From Karalla daura (lineage: Eukaryota; Chordata; Actinopteri; Chaetodontiformes; Leiognathidae): a stretch of DNA of 64,000 nucleotides. Of this stretch, positions 35,535 to 46,349 are shown in pieces. The stretch's first letter is position 1. Each line of letters begins with the position of its first letter. The notes under the pieces are model-generated. The model saw only the letters and a program-made list of their open reading frames with translations, was not told the DNA's origin and searched no databases. Location: contig CM055211.1 in the NCBI GenBank assembly GCA_029224185.1, forward strand, positions 2,589,646 to 2,653,645, in the 5' to 3' direction. The translations under genes and the position numbers were made by a program.

Positions 35535-37550
35535 CGCTGCACCTGATGTGTGTGAAGCAGGTTTACAATCTGCAGCTAAAATACAATAAATTAAACACAA
35601 TAAGATGCAGTAAAAATACAGCACGGTGCGAGGAGTCCAGACTGTAGCTGCGACTTTAGCTACAATTTTAGTTTCGTTTCGTTATTAAATAAAATATGTG
35701 ACGATGAGAACCACTATACTATAGGCTGTAACAGGGCTGCAATATGATCTACTTCATTTGGGCGATTTTACCTCCGACCTGATAGCGTTCCTCATGAAGG
35801 TCAAAGGGCCTCTCGTTACTTTTTTTCATGCATTATACTGCATCTTATCCCTCTGCGCTGGATCTGTCCTACAACGGGGTCAGATCGCAGCCTGGACGCA
35901 CTCCAGCAAAAGTTTGGATTTCTCTTTTTTTCTTTTTTTTTCTGCGCGATGTGCAGTCTGCAGAGGGTTCCTGTCAAAAAAAGCAGCTTCTCGCCTCCCG
36001 ATTTGCAGCAGCAGGGCCTGGATTATCACAGTCTACACACACACACACAGGCCTGCAAGGATCATACACACCGAGAGAAAAAAAAACTCCTGATACAGCT
36101 TTATATCCTCCAGGAAGGCACACACACTCACACTCAATGCATCCAGAGATTTCGTGGAAAATAGGCTGTCCGATAATGGGGTCAGACCTGATTACAGTGA
36201 AGCAAAGCAGCAGAGACCACAGCCGATATTAATTAATGATCGTGGACAAGGTTAACAGGCTGTACTGCAATATATATATGTACATGTACTGTACGTGTAT
36301 ATATATTAAACAATAGTAATAATACAGCAACACCTGAGCCATCACTATAGCCGGGGGCAGCAGGAGTGAGTCTGAACGTGTTGAAGCGAATTAATTAACG
36401 ACCTGCAACATTTACTTTATATCTTATAACACTTGGAGTTAAGTTAACAGGCTCTATTGCTGAATATATCCACATTTTGATGTCAGAAAGAGGACTAACA
36501 CTCGCGTCACACGCGTTTCTGCCTCTGAGCCATTGTCTTGTAGCAGCAGGAGTGTGTGTTCAGAGGTTAATGTGTTGCAGAGGATTTTCACATTGAATGT
36601 GGAGTTTGTTGAATGAATTCATGATTTTGCGGCGTATTTGGAGACGTGGGATAAAGCAAACAGGCTCGATTGGGATATGTATATATCTGCACACTTTTTG
36701 CATTATTGCGTTAATAAAGACGCGCTTCTGGGCTGGTTACAGTACATAGTGTGTTTGTGCTGTGGAGGGTTTCCACACTGAATGTTGCATTCAGCAAATT
36801 AACCACTTTGCAACATTTTCGGTGCATTTTTAACACGTGGGGAAACATTAATAGGCGGAATTACAATACGTATCTGAGAGTTTTTTTTGGATAAATGCAT
36901 AAATAATTCAGGTTGGTGAGCTGCAGCAGGAGTGTATAATACTGCATTGTAAAGGGTGTAAAGAGGGTGTATTGTGACACTCCTGGATATTTCTGCTAAA
37001 TGCATTCGATGTTGCACGATGCAACGTTTCTAAGACGCATTGCAATATATATGCATGCATGTTACTGAATATGATATGCAAAACACGTTTTTTATTGCGC
37101 GTATGTTATTTGGAGCGTGCGCGCGTTTAAAGGCGAGCGTAAAATAATAATAATAATGATAATGACGGATAATGAGGCCGTGCAAAGCCGTAGAATAACT
37201 ATGTTATTGCCACTGTTGTTTCCACACCAGGCCCCAGGACACGGAAACTGAAGAAGAAGAAGAGCAGCAAGGAGGACAAGCGGCCTCGGACAGCGTTCAC
37301 GGCCGAGCAGCTGCAGAGACTGAAAAACGAGTTCCAGGCGAACCGCTACATCACGGAGCAGAGGAGACAGTCCCTGGCGCAGGAACTCAACCTCAACGAG
37401 TCCCAGATCAAGATCTGGTTCCAGAACAAGAGGGCCAAGATCAAAAAGGCCACCGGCTACAAGAACGGCCTGGCCCTGCAGCTCATGGCCCAGGGACTGT
37501 ACAACCACTCCACCACCACCGTGCAGGAGGAGAAGGAGGACAGCGACTGA
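33722..37550 (+). CDS. en1: Engrailed-1 homeobox transcription factor
   Basis: Nuclear, mostly repressing homeodomain factor of midbrain-hindbrain boundary, ventral limb/fin and spinal interneuron patterning. Two exons, 33722-34157 and 37231-37550, joined in phase 1; 251 aa (human EN1 392). Domains: Groucho-binding EH1 NFFIDNILRPDFG (44-56), PBX-binding EH2 with WPAWVYCTRYSDRPSSG (130-146), KKKK basic segment, homeodomain 161-220 (W208, Q210, N211), then the engrailed-specific tail TGYKNGLALQLMAQGLYNHS. The end STTTVQEEKEDSD is EN1-like rather than EN2-like. Odd points: a His-Gln run at 24-38 coded by CACCAG repeats, a serine-rich stretch (72-91), and N at homeodomain position 18 where A is usual. 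Which teleost copy (a or b) cannot be decided here. The 3.1-kb intron position between EH2 and the homeodomain is the ancestral one. Confidence 0.97.
34369..34760. repeat. Diverged short tandem duplication in the en1 intron
   Basis: CTCGTCCAGTGC(G/A)TTATTACGC occurs at 34,481-34,502 and 34,674-34,695. Weaker relatives are at 34,376 (CTCCGAGTGCGTCATTATGGC) and 34,594 (GGACTCGTCCAAACAT). Flanking bases also match (ACATGTGTG; GATAAAATAACTATTT against GATAAAACTGTTATTT). The units are about 80-115 bp and strongly diverged. Confidence 0.55.
35465..35532. repeat. (GT)n microsatellite in the en1 intron
   Basis: About 33 GT units, uninterrupted. Confidence 0.95.
36170..37065. repeat. Diverged tandem array, period about 190-215 bp, in the en1 intron
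   Basis: A core TTAACAGGCT(G/C)TA...GCAATATATA recurs at 36,252, 36,444, 36,658 (AAACAGGCTCGATTGGGATATG), 36,848 (TTAATAGGCGGAATTACAATACG) and about 37,035 (ACGCATTGCAATATATATG). Each is preceded by a TTGCRRC/TGCAACATTT-type segment and an ACACGTGGGG/ACTTGGAGTT-type segment. Between cores GCAGCAGGAGTG recurs at 36,358, 36,543 and 36,924. At least four to five units are present, none identical. The array ends about 170 bp before exon 2. Confidence 0.65.
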
Positions 37551-38009
37551 CTGCACTGGCCTCGACTGGGCTGAACTGGACCCCCCCCCCCCCCCCCCCC
37601 ACTGGGCTGAACTGGGCTCGACTGGGCCGGACTGAGCTGGGACTGGGACTTCATGGACAAGACTGGAAGCTATTTAAAGAAAAAAAAAATGAACACACAG
37701 ATTTCTGTTTACGGTAACAGTATATGGACTTAATTATATAAAATCCTTATTAAAGTTTATATAGCCACACAGTTATCATGTTGTATACAGTATATTTCAT
37801 TTCCAGGCTCATTTCTCACCTCTCCTCACCCCCCCCCACCCTCCACCCTTTTTTTATTTTAGGATGTTGTCCAGTTGAACACAGTAGGATTTTTTTATTT
37901 TGTTTTTAATTCATTTTTTTGTGGTCCTCCATAACACAACACACACCTCCATCAGTCCACAAACCAAGCCAAAGATTTTAATATGTTCACATTGTAGTCT
38001 GAAAATAAA
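37551..38009 (+). other. en1 3' UTR
   Basis: It begins with short tandem GACTGGGCTGAACTGG-type units (37,551-37,650) interrupted by a run of 20 C (37,581-37,600). AATAAA at 38,004-38,009 is a plausible poly(A) signal; another is at about 38,903. Confidence 0.55.
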
Positions 38010-39280
38010 GAGTAGGAGATGGGCGGACGCAATTTTATCTTCTTTCTTGCACTTGTTTACGATAAAGCCACACGTGTTTTAAGGGATGGAGAAAAAAAAT
38101 TGGAAGAATTATTAATTTTATACCTTGTTGGCTTTAACTGGACTAGTTAAAGAACGGGGACGTAAAACCCCAAACAGCAAATTTAAAGGGGCGATCTTTA
38201 AATGAATGAACAGGCTTTCGCACCATTTCTGCACCTGTACGTTAATTTTTATTATTATTATTTTGATACTCGAGAGAGGCGACTGGGGTTAGGGTACAAA
38301 AATGTCACACACACACACACACATACACATACACACAGGTTCATCTTTCATTACCTACAAGGCCACATCTTTCTCTATACTGGATACCATTTCAGCCATG
38401 AATCTATTCTGGGCTTTTACAGGATGTAACATCTCGGCCGCCCCAGAGACTCTGAATGAAATCAATACATTTATGACAGAAACACGTCGCTCTGTTCCTG
38501 CGGGGAGGGATACAACATTTGGCTGCATTTGGCCTTACGTGACCTCAGGTTCAGGTTTGATAGGGCCTGGCTGTGAACTCTGTGACATGCCGTGTGTGTG
38601 TGTGTAGAGGAGTGTGTGTGTGTGTGTGTGTGTGTGCGTTGGGGGGTCAGCAGCGAGGGCAGACAGAGTTAAGAGTCCCTGCAAACAAACAAAAAAAAAG
38701 AAAGAAAGAAAATGTCTGGTTTTGTTGTAGTGTTTGCACTATTTAGCTGTTTTTTGCTGTTTTCTCGGGACACTGGAGAGGAAAACACACATTTAATTTC
38801 ACTGGTGTGATATAAATATACCCCCCGCCCCCACCACCCTCCCATCCTTTAGACGTATTAGTGTTTTCATGAGCAAACTGGATGGTCATTTCTTACTTTT
38901 CAAATAAATTATTTCTTCTACCTGCGTAATGAAAATACACCCAACCATGTCTTTATTTCAGAGAGACTCAAAACGCCCACGTCGGGTGTATTTCTTACTC
39001 TTCTTTTTGTCTTTTTTTATTGTTCATTACGATTGCATTTATTCAACCATATTCACTTAAAAAAAACAATATTTAGTGGGTGTAATCCTGCTATTTTACA
39101 TTAAAAAAAGAGGCAAAAGTGGTGAAAAATTAGGGTTAAATTTGACGTGACTTTTTCAAGTTTCTCATATTTTCTCCTGCATTTTCTGTGTGTGTGTGTG
39201 TGTGTGTGTGTGCAGCCCTCAGCATCTCAGCGGTGTGTGACTTCCCTTATTCCTGTTTGTTCTCTTCCACACGTTCATCT
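38010..39280. other. Region just downstream of en1, no gene
   Basis: AT-rich, with CA/TG runs at 38,310-38,335, 38,610-38,636 and 39,188-39,212. Small ORFs here run through these repeats and have no family features. A longer en1 3' UTR could extend into its start. Confidence 0.5.
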
Positions 39281-39289
39281 AACAGTGGA

Positions 39290-39570
39290 CGGGATCTTTT
39301 AATTAAGAGCTAACAAGCCTGCAGAGGTCTGCAGCAGCCGAGGAGGACTTCACGGCCTGCGCGTTTCGGGCCGTTTTTTTCCCCCCTTTTTAATAATTAT
39401 TTCTAATGCTGGCTGCGACTGTGTTCCAGGCTCTGGCACTAAGTGCCCAGCACCGCGGCTCCTAATTGATTTTAATACACTCGCTCTGTTTTTCGCTTAC
39501 AGCCAGGTTCACTCTGCAGGTTCTCGTCCAGACAGTCTGGTCGCTTTTAATTCAATTTAGCAGGTGGTTG
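39290..39570. promoter_or_regulatory. Candidate enhancer D downstream of en1
   Basis: Unique block with TTTTAATTAA (39,297-39,306), TAATAATTAT (39,391-39,400), CTAATTGATTTTAAT (39,462-39,476) and TTTTAATTCAATTTAG near 39,545. It is placed 1.7 kb downstream of the en1 stop. Confidence 0.4.
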
Positions 39571-40274
39571 AACACTGTAGACCTGCAGCAGAACACCACT
39601 GTACATACGGGTCCTTTATGTACTCTATACAATAAGATAAATTAGTGTATTCACAGGTGATGTTGAGATTGTGCTCAGTCAGTCTTACGTTGGATATTCT
39701 TTTGTTTTGTTTTTCTCCTTTTGGACAAAATTAGTTTAGTTAGACAAGTCCAGCTTGGAGTAATTATAAATAATAGAAGACAATTTCTTATCTAAATGCA
39801 GCATTACAATCCAGCTGTAGTGGATACCAGTGCACAGTTTATCTACATTAAATAATATCCACGGCTGCACCTTCACCTTATTTGGACGTTTTGGCTAACT
39901 CATGCCTCACATGCCAGAGACCGGTTTCTACATACCGTGTTACAGATTATAATCCAGCAGCTAGAATTATTTGTAGTGTAGAAAATACATTGTTTGTGTT
40001 GCACATTACTTCTACATCCTGGCTGAGTACTAGTTTTGCCTACAGTTGATTTAATCTAGTATTCTGCAGCATCTCCAGGGGGGGGTTCACCTAGAAGGAA
40101 GGGGAGGGGTGGGCAGGGTGGGGAGGGGTTCCTGGAGGGGTTTAGCTATAATGGGAATAATTTAAAGTCAGGATCCACCCAAATTTATGAATGAATATTC
40201 ATAGGACTTGATCCTGCTTTGACACTAATTTCATGTAAATGCATCAGGCGTCAGGAACAGTGTGTGGGTTTATA

Positions 40275-40500
40275 GTTTCGGGCGACGTGGTAGGTGGCGA
40301 GTGGCACTGTGAGATCCCGGTTCGAACCCCTGTCGGACCTCTGGCCTTTCTGTGTGTTTGCACGCTGACTGTGTGGGTTCCCTCTGTGTATACCCAAACA
40401 CAATCTTAAAAACATGCACGTGTAGGTCAAATGGAGACTCTAAATTGCCTCTAGGTGTGTGTGAGAGTGAACGTTGTGTGTATGTGTGTGTGTGATGCAC
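40275..40500 (+). mobile_element. Decayed tRNA-derived SINE-like fish repeat
   Basis: The sequence shows a GTGGTAGGTGGCGAG A-box-like segment, GGTTCGAACCCC (B box of an RNA polymerase III promoter) near 40,319, then CCTTTCTGTGTG-TTTGCA, AAAAACATGCA and GACTCTAAATTGCCTCTAGG. This order is that of a very common teleost interspersed element. It is not a functional tRNA: no acceptor or anticodon arms can be formed. Confidence 0.7.
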
Positions 40501-40929
40501 TGGCTTCAGCAGACTGCAACATGTTTACGGTCACCAGGCTGGTAAGGCGATGGATTTTCAGTTTCTTTAACGTCATTTTTGACACTCACTGTGCCTAAAT
40601 AAGAGTCTTTGTGTTTGGAAAACACACACACACACACACACTCGAAGTGTATTTTTAAATCCAGCCTCTGTGCCATCTGGCCTGCATGTGTGAGCAGAGG
40701 TGAAGAGGCGGCCTGGCTCTTCACGGTCAGCTAACCCCGCAGCTCTAATATTCCAATGATAGTTTCCTTCCCCGCTGTGCATGCGGAAGAGGATCCTGCG
40801 ACAATGTATTTAAAATTCATACAATTATGAAACAGCGAGAGGATTTCTCTCTCCCTCTCTCTCTGGCTCTGCCACCCCCCCTCCCTCTCCCACCTTGTCA
40901 TTTAGCAAGCCCAGGGTTTATCTGTAAAA

Positions 40930-41160
40930 CAAAGAAGAAAAAAAAGCCAGCGGATCGTTTGCATAGTTAGCATAGTCTGCCTCGCAGGCACAATATGGAT
41001 TTAATTTATATGCAAATGAAAGCAATAAAAGGAGAATACACACTGGAAATCTCTGCGACCGCTTGAAAATCGCGGGGAGCTGGGTTTCAGAGCAGGTAGA
41101 GCGCGCACGCACACCCACAAAACGAAGCATTATCAGCATCGAGCAAGAAGACCACGGTTA
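40930..41160. promoter_or_regulatory. Candidate regulatory element with an octamer site
   Basis: AT-rich unique sequence with a perfect POU octamer ATGCAAAT at 41,010-41,017 next to TTAATTTAT. It is flanked by CT-rich and CA-repeat DNA. Confidence 0.3.
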
Positions 41161-41329
41161 TATAATATCCAGGAGCTCAGGAGAAAACACACACACACAC
41201 ACACACACTGCCGAGCCCCTGGAGTTAGGCTGGGTTAAGTAAGAGTTTCTCGACGAGGGAAGTTAACACTCACGAGGCACCTAACGGAGTAAACAAGATC
41301 AAACAGTCTCTTTCTCCATCTCTCTCTCT

Positions 41330-41339
41330 CACACACACA

Positions 41340-41383
<44 letters not shown>
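41330..41383. repeat. (CA)n microsatellite
   Basis: CTCTCTCTC followed by about 25 CA units with one TA interruption. Confidence 0.9.
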
Positions 41384-41469
41384 AATAAAGCCTATAAAAT
41401 ATGATGCACAGCTGCAACATTAAAATGCTGCTCACACGTTGAGGCATTAAAAACAATATAGATTTTTTT

Positions 41470-42960
41470 TTTTTTTTGGAGCTGGAACAAACATTCCCAG
41501 TGCAGGAATTTCCACTTTACATATTCACACTTAAATCAAAGTAAATTAATACATTCTTAGTCATATGAATGCAACACGACTCAGGCTATTCGTGCTTACA
41601 CATGTTAAGTAAAATATGTGTATAAAGTAGAGCATTGAGCAGTGCATGACAGTAATATGCATGAAGGCCGCTAATTCTGAGTATTTGTTGTTAGTATATT
41701 CATTTTTTGTCACTATAAGCCACATGACCTATATTTATCATCACGCAGCTGCAATGTAAAAATGCTGTGTGTGTGTGTGCACTGAACCTAAAATCTATTT
41801 TGGCTTTATAAAGTATAAAGTAGGAGTTCAGCAGTCCCAGCCAAACAAATTTGGTAAAACTTTGAGTTCAGAAGGTCATCTGTGAACTCCACGACACGTC
41901 TGTGTGAACTGGTTACACTTATATCAGCATTTTGTTTTCATTGCTGTATCAGTACGGGCGATTATTTGCAGCTTTAACATTTTCCTGACCTCTTGTTTAC
42001 CGCATGAGAAATCGGAGCGCAAACACCGGCGTCCAATCAGAAACGAGCAGCCGGCCACCTGTCACTCAGACCAAAGGCGAGGAAAAAAAAAAAGAGTGGA
42101 AATGCAAATGGAGCGCCAGGACCGCTGTTTATTTTTGTGCTCCTGAAGGAGTTGGAAAGCTTTGGACGATCACAGCTAAAGGGATGAAGAAACACAGAGA
42201 GAGAGAGAGAGAGAGAGACAGACACACACACAATGATATTCACCCATGCAGAGGCATACAAGCATGTGCAAAAGGGCAGGAAAAGAGCGGCCGGGCCGAC
42301 ACACACACACACACACTCTCACACAGAGCCATTTAGAGGAGCCTCTTAGATCACTGCGCTGTGACCACGGCGGCGCTGTTGAAGGAGAGAGGTTCACAGT
42401 GGTTCCCTCCAGGATGGGAGGACAAAGACCGAGGCCTTCCGCTCCCCCTTTTATCCGCCTCATTCTGCTCAATATGGGGAGGAAGTACACATGGAGTCAT
42501 AGTGTCATGGACAGGCTCTCCCGTGCGTAGATTTGAGCATAAATCCGCAATTATTTCTCCTCCAAAGAGCTAAAAACAGCAAATAATTGATCATCTCAAG
42601 TGCTAGATAAATGGAGCAGGTGCACAAAAGGCAGATATGAGACTGATTATTTACCCAAAAAGGAAAATAAAGATGGTCTTGTTGGTCCACTTTCACTATT
42701 TACTCATGTCCTAATGCTTTGTGCACCCAGTCAGCGTTAAGTCTACAAAAATACTACTCCTCATAATAGATAATAGCCCATCCTTGTCACAATTTTTGAC
42801 AAAATGTTTACTTATTGTGTTTTGAGTAAATATTAAGGATCTACCAGAGGGGTGAAAAAATGCACATATTTACGCACAACCTGCTCAAATATATTTTTGT
42901 TTTCGAGATAAACCAGCAAGAGGTCAAACCGTCCCGGCACTTGTCTTGGAATAACACTTG
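41470..42960. other. Intergenic, no gene
   Basis: AT-rich DNA with GA/CA runs at 42,195-42,231 and 42,299-42,316. A CpG-containing unique stretch lies at 42,000-42,180. No ORF with recognisable content. Confidence 0.45.
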
Positions 42961-42969
42961 CAGGGTGTG

Positions 42970-42971
<2 letters not shown>

Positions 42972-43028
<57 letters not shown>
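42972..43028. repeat. (TG)n microsatellite
   Basis: About 28 TG units; (CA)n runs at 43,177-43,220 and (GT)n at 43,401-43,437 follow within 500 bp. Confidence 0.95.
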
Positions 43029-43029
<1 letters not shown>

Positions 43030-43398
43030 TCCCACAGAAACCTTCAGAGTGATTTTCAAACCATTTCACCCCGAGTGCTTCTGTTTGGGGAGCGCGCGCA
43101 CACCCAGCTCGGTTCTCACCAGGGGGAAGTTTACTCATGACTTATTGAGAGCTGTCAACTGGACTGGTCTCAGATACACACACTCACACACTCACACACT
43201 CACACACACACACACACACACGTAGACGCACAGACAAAGGTGGCATTGAGAGGGAACCTCCCACAATGCAGCTGAGCGTTCAGGGGGGGCTCTCTGCTCC
43301 AACAGCCGTGATCTCAGCGAGCTAAATCCAGATTACATGGAGGATATACACAGCGCCACTTGTTTACTCTGCCCGTCAGGGGGTGATTTGAGGGTGGG

Positions 43399-43438
<40 letters not shown>

Positions 43439-43719
43439 CGAGGGTGGAGGGGGGGCACCACCTAGCCAATGTACGGACAGATATATGTCAACGGTTGGCG
43501 TAAAAATCGTGTCAGATCGCATCTCTGTGAATATGAAGATGCTTCTTACCTCCCAGAGCATCCATTTAAAGGCGTGCTTATCTATAAACCGGGTAATTAC
43601 ATTGATAAATGCATAAACCGACATCACATCAGGGTGAAAATGAGATTTTTTTTTGCTGCCTGGGAACTCAACCTAGCCTATTTTTTTATTTTTTTATTTT
43701 TTTGTCAGGGATGATTCCA

Positions 43720-43990
43720 AAAAGGGATGTAATCTCCAAATATATAAAGCGTGCTACCGAGGAGGCGGCGCAGTCGAGGACAGCTATTCGGCTCTAATTA
43801 AAAAGGAAGCGTCAGGAAATGACAGTGCAGCTCCAGCCACAGCTATGTGGCAGACGACACTTGAACTGGGGCTGCCGGGCGAGTGTTTTCTTTAATCCGC
43901 TTCGTCTGTTGTCAGAAGAAGTCATCACAGGCAGCACATTAATCAGCGCTACGAAACAAGATGGAGGCTCGGAGATACAAGGAAATACAC
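43720..43990. promoter_or_regulatory. Candidate conserved non-coding element E
   Basis: Unique sequence with CTCTAATTAAAAAGG near 43,792, CTTTAATCCGC and CACATTAATCAGCGC near 43,938. CpGs are retained and there is no ORF. Confidence 0.35.
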
Positions 43991-43999
43991 CCACTGTGG

Positions 44000-46070
44000 A
44001 TACACACACACACACACGCACACACACAAAAAAAGACGAGAATCTCAATCCGATCTGACTCCGTGGACGAAACCGGCGCCGTTTATGTGCTCCAGATATG
44101 AAAAATGAAGCATTTTATGTCTCGCACTGAGATGTACGCATGCACTTGTACACACCCAGGCCGAGGGAGAACAAAGGCAGGGACACCTGGGATTCCCCCG
44201 GTTGTATGGGTGGCCACATGCACCTCTGGCTCTCCTTCATGCCTTCTCCATGTGGAAGCACTTTATCTTCCCACTGCCTCTCTCACTCTGTCTCTCTGTC
44301 TCTCCCCTGCTCCCTCTCTGTGTGTATGTGTGTGTGTTTGTGGTGTGTGTGTGCGTGTGTGAACCACTTCACTTGAGGAAACTTAAGCTGTGCGAGGATG
44401 AGAGCGGTGAATTAACTCCCATCACCCCCAAACGCCCCTTAACCCCCCTCATCCTCCTCCCCTACTTCTCTCCTTCGAGAGGTATCGTGCTCCACATTTT
44501 TTTGGAGCCGACCGTCGTGTCGGTCAAGTTTTTCAAGAGTGTGCTCTCTGTCACTATCTGTGGTCGAGGAGGAGGAGGAGGAGGAGGGAGCAAACAGAAA
44601 CAATGGCGGGGCTTATTTGTTGTCCATCTGGCCGGCTCTCCCCTCTCGCCCCTCTCCTCGCACTTCAAACGCGTCGAAGGATCTCCCTCCGCTCCGTCTC
44701 CCCTCGCTCCGTCTTTCATCGCGGCCGTCCGGAGGCGATGCCGGGGAAAGCCATTAGTCATATTCAATTTACATACGGCTGTCACGCCGTGCGCTGCTCC
44801 TCGCCGGGCCGGAGCGCTGATGTCATCCGTGCGTGGGGCCCGGGCCCTCTGCGGCCACCCGGTGTATGGGAAGACTCCTGGCTGTCAGGGAGGGAGGGGG
44901 GGGGGGATGCCCCCCCCCACCCCAACCTCCGTCACGGGGGGTTTTGATGAATGTGGGCCGGCACCTTTGTGTGCATGTGTGTTTTGGACAAGATGAGAAG
45001 CCTCTGTCTGTCTGTCTGTCTCACTGTCTGGCTGGCTTGCTGTCTGTTTTTGGGTCTCAGGCTTGTTTCGGTCACAAACGACTCAGATTAGCGCTCCACA
45101 ACGACTAATGACATACAAATAGAGAACAAACTCAAAAAACAACAGAGCTAAAGTCACCCAGGGGTGGAAAACAACGTACGTACGCAAAGAGCTACTGGGA
45201 TCTGTGATGGACTACACCTCATGTCTCGGTGATGGATTCATTCTTTTATTTTGCTTGATTGGAAGTAAAATATAGATACAAACTTCTTTCCTACTTCCTT
45301 TTAGACTCCAGAAATATGTATTGATGCTCCAGAAATGTGTATTTGTTTTAGGGAACTTGTAACATGTCCTATCAATTGTACATTTTCATTTAGTCATTTC
45401 ATAAATACTTCTATCTTGTGTCTCTCTGATTATAAAAAGTGTACTATAACAGCTAGAACATAAAAGCTATGACATTTTATATCAAATATAATAACAAATG
45501 TACAGACTATGCACTAGCAAAACCTCTTAAAAGGTCTGCGTTTACTCAGAAGCAGAAAGGAGAAATAATTCTCCAGGTTTTCTCTCCATGTTCGGTCATC
45601 TTTCCGATCCGTGTCGTGCAGTTTAGTATGAACCGCAGAGGTCAGAGGTCAGGCTGCCTCCACGCTGGGTGTTTTCACAGTGTTGTCGGAGGGCCGTCGC
45701 CATAAAAAACAGGAGTCACGTCTCCTTTAAAGAAGAACGTTCAACAGACAAACAGGCAGTGGAGCTGGAGAGACACCGCAGCCCGTCAAACTAGCCCTGA
45801 CGTTCTGTCAGTGTTTAAGAAACCGTACGTAACCGGTGCTACCAGGCCTGTTTTTAAGTCAGAAATAGAGTTCTGGCTTAGCAGGTGTTGTCTCTACATA
45901 CCTCACACACCCACCCACCCACACACACACACACACATGCACACAGGACTGTAGGAGGGAGGGTGGTCGAACGCTTTAGCTCTCCCTTACAGAAATATTA
46001 GCTCAAATATGGCTCTGAACTCCTTAAGGGGTCAAGAGCCGGCAGTCCATTTTGTGCAGTCTGCCGCTCT
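44000..46070. other. Intergenic, low-complexity rich, no gene
   Basis: CA and GT runs (44,005-44,030; 44,321-44,360), (GGA)n at 44,567-44,588, G/C homopolymers around 44,893-44,940, and an AT-rich stretch 45,230-45,500. The long ORF 44,202-44,996 is compositionally driven and has no family features. Confidence 0.45.
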
Positions 46071-46079
46071 CGGAGAGAG

Positions 46080-46340
46080 CTCTCGTCTATAGTTTATAGT
46101 GAAGAGCCCGCTGGCAAGCATCCAGAGGAGGAAGTCCAAGTTATTTATGAAGCCTCGCTTGACAAAAGACAGTAAAGCTTCCCATATTCAGTGAGCGCCG
46201 CCCGCTCCACCTACGACGGCGGATCCAATTTGCCGCAGTCAGGAGCAATTAAGTTTGCACGTAATTACGAAACGCGCAGGAGCAAACATGACACGTCCCC
46301 TCGCTGGCGACCGCGCGCCATACTCTCGCCCACACATGCG
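46080..46340. promoter_or_regulatory. Candidate conserved non-coding element F
   Basis: Unique sequence with AGTTTATAGTGAAG, AGTTATTTATGAAGCC, GAGCAATTAAG and CGTAATTACG (46,260-46,269), ended by a CA repeat. Confidence 0.35.
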
Positions 46341-46349
46341 CTCATTATC

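Noticed and set aside
40275..40345. tRNA-like segment with GGTTCGAACCCC
   Set aside because: The rest matches a fish SINE-like repeat and no cloverleaf can be drawn.
44202..44996. 264-aa plus-strand ORF
   Set aside because: Spans CT, GT and GGA simple repeats and G/C homopolymers; no recognisable domain.
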